This document shows, one piece after another, positions 1 to 4,375 of a stretch of 6,773 bases of DNA; the first letter of the stretch is position 1, and each line of letters opens with the position of its first letter. The position numbers and the translations under genes were made by a program. This DNA is from Methylobacterium sp. Lineage in GTDB: Bacteria > Pseudomonadota > Alphaproteobacteria > Rhizobiales > Beijerinckiaceae. Below the pieces are notes generated by a model. It ran no database searches. It saw only the letters and a list, made by a program, of their open reading frames with translations, and was not told the DNA's origin. The stretch spans positions 1-6,773 of the forward strand of contig JAJKJG010000242.1 in assembly GCA_021154065.1 (NCBI GenBank). The letters are read 5' to 3'.

Positions 1-647
1 ATCGCGCGCGCGGCCGTGGCGGGCTCGGCCCGGAACACCACCTCGAGGTGGTGGCTCGTCAGCCGCGCCTCGACCCGGAAAGCGCTCGCGGCGCGGAAGC
101 GCAGGTCGATGTAGTTCCAGAACACCGTCGCGTCCCGCTGCAGCGCGGCGCGCGAGCCCGGGACGCGGCGGCTGTGGGCGTGACGCTCGACGATCTCGAA
201 GCCCGCCGCGAGCGCCGCCTCGTATAGCGCGTTCGAGAGCTGGCAGAGCCCGCCGCCGATGTTCGCGACGAGGCAGCCTTCGCGCAGCTCGCGGCCGGCG
301 ACAAAGCCCCGCCGGCGCGTCGCGCGCCCGACCTGCTTCCAGAAGCTGAAGGTCTCGCCGGCCGGCACCACGATGCCGTCAAGGCCGGCGAGCGCGATGC
401 GCAGATTCTGGATCTTGCCGGCGGTGAGAGCGTATTCCTTAGGCCCGGCGGGGCCGTTCCAGAGCGGCGAGCGCACCCGGGCGACGACCGGCGCGTCGCA
501 AAGCGCGTCGCCCGGCGCGTGCCGCCGCGTTGCCTTGCGCGCCAGCGCCTCGTCCAGCGCCCGCAGGCCGCGGAACACCGCCGCCTTCGCCTCGAACACC
601 ACGGTGTCGAGGCGCGACGGAACCGGCCGATGAACGGCGCTCGCCAT
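1..647 (-). CDS. VanW family protein (3' end beyond left edge)
   Basis: An open frame of 215 codons runs off the left edge without a stop, so the C-terminus is missing. The protein matches the VanW family: residues 81-107 contain NLRIALAGLDGIVVPAGETF followed by SFW, and residues 123-160 contain the family's best conserved block, IGGGLCQLSNALYEAAL, then ERHAHSR. The stretch ATVFWNYIDLRF (173-184) is also typical. VanW occurs as an accessory gene in vanB-type glycopeptide resistance clusters and widely in bacteria without resistance; its biochemical role is not settled, though a link to peptidoglycan is usually assumed. No signal peptide is visible in the N-terminal 60 residues, which are rich in Ala and Arg. 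The ATG is preceded by GGGAG (654-658 on the plus strand) with 6 bases spacing. It lies 85 bases downstream of the muramidase gene on the same strand, so the two may be co-transcribed. Family assignment is firm; function is not. Confidence 0.9.
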   Translation of the reverse strand, partial: MASAVHRPVPSRLDTVVFEAKAAVFRGLRALDEALARKATRRHAPGDALCDAPVVARVRSPLWNGPAGPKEYALTAGKIQNLRIALAGLDGIVVPAGETFSFWKQVGRATRRRGFVAGRELREGCLVANIGGGLCQLSNALYEAALAAGFEIVERHAHSRRVPGSRAALQRDATVFWNYIDLRFRAASAFRVEARLTSHHLEVVFRAEPATAARA

Positions 648-696
648 GACGCTCTCCCAAGCTTCCGCCGTTGTGGCGCAAGCACGCGCGGCCGAC

Positions 697-712
697 GGTG
701 CGAGAGCGCACC
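697..712. repeat. Short hairpin between the muramidase and vanW-like genes
   Basis: GGTGCG and CGCACC form a perfect 6-bp stem around a 4-base loop (AGAG) in the 85-base gap between two minus-strand genes. No T-run follows on the minus strand, so it is not a standard intrinsic terminator. It could be an mRNA processing or stability element, or chance in GC-rich DNA. Confidence 0.4.
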
Positions 713-732
713 AAGCGCCGCCGTTCCTCGTA

Positions 733-1374
733 TCAGCGTCGTGTCTCGGCACCGGGTGAGCCCGCAGCCGCCGTCTGCATCGCCGCAGGCGCCGGGCCGC
801 AGGCCCCGACGGCGTTCATGCGCGCGCTCCAGCCCCGGCCGAAGGTCCGCCAGGTGGAAAGCCCCGACATGAAGGCGCGCCGCTCGGCGCATAAGCGTCC
901 GAGCATGAGCGTCGCGTCGGCCTCGCGCGCCGCGGCGATCGTCGCCGGGCCGATGCGGCCGTCGTCGGCGACGCCGAGCGCGCGCTGCAGGGCGCGCGTC
1001 GCGCGCGGCACGCCGGAGTGCACCGCGAAATCGAACAGGGCGTGATCGAGGCCCGGCGGAAGCTCGTCCGCCGCGAGCGCGTCCCAGTACAGGGTCCGGT
1101 AGATCGCCACCGCCTCGGCGAGCGTCAGTCCGCGCACCTCGGCCTTCGTCACCGGCCGGCCGCGATGCTGCGCGAGGCGCGCGCGCGTGACGCCGTGCTT
1201 GGTCGCGCCGCCGGGATCGACCCGGTGCTCGACATAGCCGCCCTCGACGGCAAGGACCCGGACGACCGAACCTGCGAACCGCGACGCCGCGCCGATACGC
1301 GGAAGTTGCGGCGACGATCCGAGAAGGCCGAGCACAACGATGCCGGCCTGCACGACCGATGCGAAAAGGAACAA
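733..1374 (-). CDS. GH108-type N-acetylmuramidase with N-terminal membrane segment
   Basis: A 213-residue peptidoglycan hydrolase of the glycoside hydrolase 108 / phage-lysozyme-like (secretion activator) family. Residues 41-63 hold the catalytic block: VEGGYVEHRVDPGGATKHGV, in which Glu44 of EGGY is the expected catalytic acid and DPGGAT the family signature. Residues 114-148 (FDFAVHSGVPRATRALQ, then DDGRIGPATI) match the peptidoglycan-binding part that normally follows in this family, and FGRGWSARM (178-186) is the usual closing motif. Such enzymes cleave the MurNAc-GlcNAc bond of peptidoglycan. Residues 3-19 are hydrophobic (FLFASVVQAGIVVLGLL), a signal peptide or membrane anchor, which places the enzyme at the periplasmic face. 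The C-terminal ~25 residues are Ala/Gly/Pro-rich and look disordered. The start is TTG, chosen because GGGAGG sits 7 bases upstream and no ATG fits. The gene is transcribed towards the vanW-like gene. It may be a host enzyme or a domesticated prophage lysin; no other phage gene is visible. Confidence 0.9.
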   Translation of the reverse strand: MFLFASVVQAGIVVLGLLGSSPQLPRIGAASRFAGSVVRVLAVEGGYVEHRVDPGGATKHGVTRARLAQHRGRPVTKAEVRGLTLAEAVAIYRTLYWDALAADELPPGLDHALFDFAVHSGVPRATRALQRALGVADDGRIGPATIAAAREADATLMLGRLCAERRAFMSGLSTWRTFGRGWSARMNAVGACGPAPAAMQTAAAGSPGAETRR

Positions 1375-1381
1375 GGCAATG

Positions 1382-1387
1382 CCTCCC
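1382..1387 (-). promoter_or_regulatory. Ribosome binding site that fixes a TTG start (muramidase)
   Basis: On the minus strand GGGAGG lies 7 bases before the TTG at 1374. The hydrophobic leader begins directly at that codon, so the non-ATG start is well supported. Confidence 0.7.
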
Positions 1388-1452
1388 GACCGCCGTCTTG
1401 TCGCGACGTCCGGATAGGAAACAGCGCAGGTCTGAGAGCGGCTTTAAGCAAC

Positions 1453-1469
1453 GCGCTACAATTTAGCGC
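1453..1469. repeat. Perfect inverted repeat abutting the stop of the 82-residue ORF
   Basis: GCGCTA and TAGCGC form a perfect 6-bp dyad around a 5-base AT-rich loop, ending at the base next to the TGA stop (1470-1472) of the small minus-strand gene. It lies in an unusually AT-rich patch of a 95-base gap before the muramidase gene. Possible roles are a weak terminator (the usual T-run is absent) or an operator for the muramidase gene. Confidence 0.5.
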
Positions 1470-1718
1470 TCAGTCGATTGACCGGCGCTGGTCGGCGCTC
1501 AGCAGCAGACATTGCCTCACCTGTCGCGCCATCAATCGCGCGCCGACGCGCAGCAGCCGGATGTGCTCCGGATCGTGCCCGGCCCATTTTTCCCGCACCC
1601 CGAGATCGGCGAGGAAATGCCGATAGAAGCGGCGCGGGCCCTTCTCCTCAAAGGAGCTGGCGAGAAAGATCGACCGCGTGTTGCGCCGGTTCACATGAGG
1701 TGCTACCGCGCTGGACAT
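1470..1718 (-). CDS. Small hypothetical protein, 82 residues
   Basis: I do not recognise a family. Support for a real gene: an ATG preceded by GGAGGA at 6 bases spacing (plus-strand 1725-1730), one of the best ribosome binding sites in the window, G/C-ending codons throughout, and a protein-like composition. The product is basic and soluble, with no signal peptide or membrane segment. The centre (residues 29-62) reads RRFYRHFLADLGVREKWAGH, then DPEHIRLLRVGARL, and looks like two amphipathic helices joined by a GHDPEH turn. There is one cysteine (Cys70). It is divergent from the phosphopantetheinyl transferase gene (75 bases between starts) and lies 95 bases upstream of the muramidase gene on the same strand, so it could belong to either unit. 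It could be a small regulator or adaptor, but nothing in the sequence proves this. Confidence 0.6.
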   Translation of the reverse strand: MSSAVAPHVNRRNTRSIFLASSFEEKGPRRFYRHFLADLGVREKWAGHDPEHIRLLRVGARLMARQVRQCLLLSADQRRSID

Positions 1719-1724
1719 CCGGCT

Positions 1725-1730
1725 TCCTCC
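1725..1730 (-). promoter_or_regulatory. Strong ribosome binding site of the 82-residue ORF
   Basis: Minus-strand GGAGGA, 6 bases before the ATG at 1718. It is the main evidence that this short ORF is translated. Confidence 0.65.
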
Positions 1731-1738
1731 ACCATTCT

Positions 1739-1766
1739 GGGATCGACCGCGCGCCGCGGCGATCCC
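1739..1766. promoter_or_regulatory. 28-base near-perfect hairpin in the divergent intergenic region
   Basis: GGGATCG (1739-1745) pairs with CGATCCC (1760-1766), and inside it CCGCG (1747-1751) pairs with CGCGG (1755-1759). This makes a 12-bp stem broken only by a single bulged A (1746), with a 3-base loop. It sits in the 75-base gap between the divergent starts of the small ORF (1718) and the phosphopantetheinyl transferase (1794). The position suits an operator for divergent control or a structure in the transferase's 5' leader. The regulator is unknown, and I see no clear -35/-10 pair. Confidence 0.55.
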
Positions 1767-1793
1767 GCCATCGAGCCCCGTTGAGCAGCGGCC

Positions 1794-2615
1794 GTGTCAG
1801 CATCGCACAACCAGGGGGCGCTGCCAACAAACCGCGAAGCTGGCACCGGGCCGGAGCCCGCTTGCTCCCGCCCGACCGCGCCGGACGCGTCGATCTTCGA
1901 GCCGCAGATCCACCTCTATGTCGGGCTTTGCGACGAGGTCGATACGCCGGCGATGCGCGACGCATGCCGGGCTCTCCTGTCCGACGACGAAAAGGCTCGC
2001 ATCGCCCGCCTGGCGTCGGAACGCCAGCAGCGCGAGTTCCTGCTCGCCCGGGGCGTGCTCCGCCTCGGGCTGTCGCGCATCGCGCCGGCGATCGATCCCT
2101 CGGCGTGGCGATTTGAGGTCGACCAGCATGGCCGCCCCTTCGTCGCGGCGCCATCGATAGCGCGCCCTCTGCATTTCAGCCTGTCTCACACCGACGGTTG
2201 CGTTGCTTGCGCGATCTCAGGCTGCGAAACGATCGGCGTCGACGTGGAGGCGACGGATCGCCTTCGCTCGCCGCTTGCGGTCGCGGAGCACGCCTTCTCG
2301 AAGGCCGAGATCGCCGAGCTGGCCCGCTTGCCGGCCGAGGAACAGGCGGATCGCTTTTTCGACTATTGGACGCTCAAGGAGGCCTACGTGAAGGCCCGCG
2401 GGATCGGCCTCCTTCTCCCGCTCGATCAGTTTTCGATGCTCATCCGCCAGGACGGCAGCATCGGCATCGCCTTCGCGCCGGGCTTTGCCGACGACGCTCT
2501 CCGCTGGTCCTTCACCAAGGACTCGCCTTCGCCGCATCACCGGCTTGCGGTGGCCGACGGCAGCGGCTTGCCGGGCGGAAGCCCGATCGTTCGTCAGCCT
2601 TGGCCCATGCCCTGA
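1794..2615 (+). CDS. 4'-phosphopantetheinyl transferase, Sfp type
   Basis: A 273-residue enzyme that transfers the phosphopantetheine arm of coenzyme A to a serine of carrier proteins, turning apo-NRPS/PKS into the active form. All family motifs are present: HGRPFV (112-117), FSLSHTDG (128-135), IGVDVE (147-152, with Asp150 and Glu152 as Mg2+ ligands) and WTLKEAYVKARGIGL (192-206, with Glu196 and Lys200). The upstream arginine-rich helix REFLLARGVLRLGLSRI (80-96) is also typical. The length fits broad-substrate Sfp-type rather than short AcpS-type enzymes. The start is GTG, the first possible codon after an in-frame stop at 1782, with only a weak GAGCAG before it. The first ~35 residues are low-complexity and not part of the fold, so the true start may lie further in. 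It is the natural partner of the NRPS gene at 5503, although two minus-strand genes lie between. Its 3' end overlaps a ligase remnant on the other strand by 22 bases. Confidence 0.93.
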   Translation: MSASHNQGALPTNREAGTGPEPACSRPTAPDASIFEPQIHLYVGLCDEVDTPAMRDACRALLSDDEKARIARLASERQQREFLLARGVLRLGLSRIAPAIDPSAWRFEVDQHGRPFVAAPSIARPLHFSLSHTDGCVACAISGCETIGVDVEATDRLRSPLAVAEHAFSKAEIAELARLPAEEQADRFFDYWTLKEAYVKARGIGLLLPLDQFSMLIRQDGSIGIAFAPGFADDALRWSFTKDSPSPHHRLAVADGSGLPGGSPIVRQPWPMP

Positions 2616-2734
2616 CGAGCGCGCTCGCTCGCCGCGGCTTTCATCGTCGCCGCGATCGTCGCCCGCAGCACCGCCTTGTCGATCTTGCCGATCTTCGTAT
2701 GCGGCAGCGATTCGACCTTCTCCAATCGATCCGG
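2594..2734 (-). pseudogene. C-terminal remnant of an AMP-forming acyl/aryl ligase
   Basis: On the minus strand, about 46 codons read PDRLEKVESLPHTKIGKIDK, then AVLRATIAATMKA and a short tail to TGA. This is the end of an AMP-dependent synthetase: the pattern LP-T--GKIDK--LR is adenylation motif A10, whose second Lys is the catalytic lysine of the C-terminal subdomain. The wording resembles stand-alone aryl-acid ligases of the EntE/DhbE type, but the piece is too short to name a substrate. Enzymes of this kind are over 500 residues; the remaining ~90% is absent. Upstream in frame the homology stops at about 2735, close to the stop codon of the hydrolase gene (2757), so a deletion or rearrangement joined the two. 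The same frame stays open back to an ATG at 2797 inside the hydrolase gene, but that extension looks like antiphase noise. The 3' end overlaps the transferase gene by 22 bases. Confidence 0.75.
2616..2627. repeat. 12-bp perfect palindrome after the transferase stop
   Basis: CGAGCGCGCTCG is fully self-complementary and begins at the base after the TGA of the phosphopantetheinyl transferase gene. No T-run follows on either strand, so terminator function is doubtful. It lies inside the ligase remnant on the opposite strand and may simply be coding sequence of that former gene. Confidence 0.35.
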
Positions 2735-2756
2735 AGCCCTCGTCGCGGAGCCGGGC

Positions 2757-3626
2757 TCACCCGGTGACGCGGGCGAGGAAGGGCGCGAGCGCGGCAAGCG
2801 TCGCCGCCGGCGCCTCCTCGGGCAGATAATGCCCGCAGTCGAGCGCCTCGCCGGTCACGTCGCCGGCCCAGTCGCGCCAGACGCCGACGACGTCATACCA
2901 GCCCCCGACCTGGCCCTTCGCGCCCCACAGCGCGAGGACCGGGCATGCGATTTTGCGCCCCGCCGTCCGGTCGGCCTCGTCGAGGGCGAAGTCGAAGGTC
3001 GCGCCGGCCCGGTAGTCCTCGCACATGGCGTGGATCGTCGCCGGGTCGCAGTAGCAGCGCCGGTACTCGGCCATCGCGGCCGCGTCGAAGACCTCGCGGC
3101 CGCGGTGGAAATAGAACCCGTCAGGGTTCGCGCCGATCACCCGCTCCGGCAGGTCGAAGGCTTGCGCGAGGAAGAACCAGTGCCAATAGCCGAGCGCGAA
3201 ATCCATGCCGGCGCGGCGGAAGTGCTCGCCCGTCGGCACGATGTCGAGGACGGCAAGCCCGCGCACGCGCGCCGGATGGTCGAGCGCCATGCGGTAGGCG
3301 ACCCGCCCGCCTCGGTCGTGGCCGACGACCGCGAAGCGCTCATGCCCGAGCGCCGCCATCACCGCCACCATGTCGCGCGCCATCGCCCGCTTGGAGTAGC
3401 TCTCGTGATCGGGCGTCGCCGGCGGCTTCGAGCTGTCGCCATAGCCGCGCAGATCGGCGCAGACGACGGTGTAATCCCGGGCCAGCGCCGGCGCCGTCAG
3501 GTGCCACATGACATGCGTCTGCGGATGCCCATGCAGGAGGAGGAGCGGCGGCCCGCTGCCGCCCTGGCGCACGCAGATCGTCGCCTCGGGCGTCGGGATG
3601 AGGGTGCGGGTGAAGCCCTCGAACAT
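2757..3626 (-). CDS. Alpha/beta hydrolase, fluoroacetate (haloacetate) dehalogenase type
   Basis: A complete 289-residue alpha/beta hydrolase. The family attacks the carbon-halogen bond of haloacetates with an aspartate, forming an ester that a His-activated water releases as glycolate plus halide. Compared with the Rhodopseudomonas palustris fluoroacetate dehalogenase as I remember it, every key residue is present: nucleophile Asp104 with Arg105 and Arg108 in GHDRGGRVAYR, catalytic acid Asp128 in LDIVPT, the halide pocket His149-Trp150 in YWHWFFLAQ and Tyr205 in CEDYRAG, and base His266 in CGHYLPEEAP. The oxyanion region is LLLLHGHPQTHVMWH (28-42). No signal peptide is seen, so it is probably cytoplasmic. 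ATG is preceded by GAGGG at 6 bases, but that site lies in an inverted repeat (3630-3666). The gene is 58 bases downstream of a small membrane-protein gene on the same strand. Epoxide hydrolases share the fold, but the HW/Y pocket favours dehalogenase. The real substrate, and fluoride versus chloride preference, cannot be read from sequence. Confidence 0.88.
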   Translation of the reverse strand: MFEGFTRTLIPTPEATICVRQGGSGPPLLLLHGHPQTHVMWHLTAPALARDYTVVCADLRGYGDSSKPPATPDHESYSKRAMARDMVAVMAALGHERFAVVGHDRGGRVAYRMALDHPARVRGLAVLDIVPTGEHFRRAGMDFALGYWHWFFLAQAFDLPERVIGANPDGFYFHRGREVFDAAAMAEYRRCYCDPATIHAMCEDYRAGATFDFALDEADRTAGRKIACPVLALWGAKGQVGGWYDVVGVWRDWAGDVTGEALDCGHYLPEEAPAATLAALAPFLARVTG

Positions 3627-3629
3627 CGG

Positions 3630-3666
3630 GTGCCCTCAGTCTCGCCGGCCGGCCAACTCAGGGCAC
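3630..3666 (-). promoter_or_regulatory. Inverted repeat covering the hydrolase ribosome binding site
   Basis: GTGCCCTCAGT (3630-3640) faces ACTCAGGGCAC (3656-3666). These are 11-base arms that pair at all but one position, and the 15-base loop contains the self-complementary GCCGGCCGGC (3644-3653). In the minus-strand mRNA the downstream arm contains GAGGG (3633-3637), the ribosome binding site of the hydrolase gene starting at 3626. If folded, translation of the hydrolase would be blocked. Alternatively it is a protein-binding dyad or an intercistronic mRNA-stability hairpin. No T-run follows, so it is not a classical terminator. Confidence 0.6.
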
Positions 3667-3684
3667 AAGCCGCCGCGCTTCACC

Positions 3685-4110
3685 TCACGGCCGCCGGATG
3701 TCCGTCATCTGCACCTTCACCGCGCCGCCGTCCTTGAAGATGCGGTAGTCGTATTCGACGGTCGTGCCGTCGCGCAGCGCGAGGCTTGCCGTGCACAGCG
3801 CCTCGGTGTCGGTCGACGACCTCGCCTTCAGTGAGTTGTAGTGCGAGGCGTTGAACTTCTGCTGCTTGTTCAGGTCCGACAGCGTGTCCTTCGTCGTCTT
3901 GGCGTCGCAGGCCGGGATCTTGCCCATCGCCGAGAGCGAGGTCACGACCTTGAGCAGCGCCATCGCGGCGACGATGACCGTGCAGACGAGGACGAAGCGC
4001 TTCAGCCATCGCGGCCCGCCCTTCGCTGACTGGTTCATGGCGACCGCCGCCATGCCGGTCGCCGCCGTCGAGCCGAAATCCGGCGAGGCCAGATCGCGTT
4101 CGGTGTCCAT
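3685..4110 (-). CDS. Small single-pass membrane protein of unknown function
   Basis: A 141-residue protein with an N-terminal cytoplasmic part (residues 1-38, ending in the basic stretch KGGPRWLKR), one transmembrane helix (about 39-59, FVLVCTVIVAAMALLKVVTSL) and a C-terminal domain of about 80 residues expected in the periplasm. That domain starts with PACDAKTTKDTLSDL, contains Cys68 and Cys106 that could form a disulfide, and ends with a beta-rich stretch (TTVEYDYRIFKDGGAVKVQM). It resembles small hypothetical proteins with a CDA/CDS-TKDTL motif after a membrane helix that I recall from rhizobial genomes, but no function is known to me. The frame is open far upstream, but the ATG at 4110 is chosen because a purine-rich GGGGGGAAGGGA stretch (4113-4124) precedes it and the region before it is not protein-like. 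It is the first gene of a likely two-gene unit with the hydrolase and is divergent from the acyl-CoA dehydrogenase gene. Confidence 0.75.
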   Translation of the reverse strand: MDTERDLASPDFGSTAATGMAAVAMNQSAKGGPRWLKRFVLVCTVIVAAMALLKVVTSLSAMGKIPACDAKTTKDTLSDLNKQQKFNASHYNSLKARSSTDTEALCTASLALRDGTTVEYDYRIFKDGGAVKVQMTDIRRP

Positions 4111-4375
4111 CGTCCCTTCCCCCCTTTTAGCCGGCGGCCGCCGCCGCTCGTTTGGCTTCGGCCAGTCTGCCGCACGCGCGCGACGGCAACAACCCTCCGG
4201 ATCGCCTTCGCCGGCCCTGGCACGAAACCTGAAGACTCTTCCCCCGAGATGAGCGCGGACGGCGGCAAATGAACGGTCCTGCACCGGAATGGCACAGCGC
4301 GTCGGGCTGTGGCCGCTGCGGGCGGCGGCGCGCGTCCGGCTTGGGACAGCACCCTCCCCTCTGCGGAGCGGCGCG
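4111..4375. other. Divergent intergenic region, 265 bases
   Basis: No gene is supported here; frames open in the region lack ribosome binding sites and protein-like content. It must carry the promoters for the membrane-protein gene (leftward) and for the acyl-CoA dehydrogenase/NRPS unit (rightward). I see no convincing sigma-70 promoter. One partial sigma-54-like match (TGGCACG at 4218-4224) lacks the -12 GC. A 6-bp dyad, CACAGC/GTGTCG-type (4293-4298 with GCTGTG at 4306-4311, 7-base loop), lies in the probable 5' leader of the dehydrogenase gene. Confidence 0.5.

Noticed and set aside
650..708. CGCTCTC/GAGAGCG inverted repeat spanning 45 bases upstream of the vanW-like gene
   Set aside because: Only 7 bases with a long spacer in GC-rich DNA, and its right arm overlaps the tighter hairpin at 697-712; likely chance.
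59..892. A 277-codon minus-strand frame over the vanW-like and muramidase genes
   Set aside because: It is out of phase with two well-recognised proteins and is an Arg/Ala/Ser-rich artefact of GC-rich codons.
2676..3737. A 353-codon plus-strand frame opposite the hydrolase
   Set aside because: The minus strand encodes a complete hydrolase with its full active site; the plus frame is Arg/Ala/Val-rich without motifs.
4218..4234. Possible sigma-54 promoter before the acyl-CoA dehydrogenase gene
   Set aside because: The -24 element TGGCACG is good, but the -12 element has GA in place of the required GC.
4289..4375. Upstream ATG giving the acyl-CoA dehydrogenase 29 extra residues
   Set aside because: No ribosome binding site precedes it and the extension does not resemble the family; the ATG at 4376 has GGAG at 7 bases.
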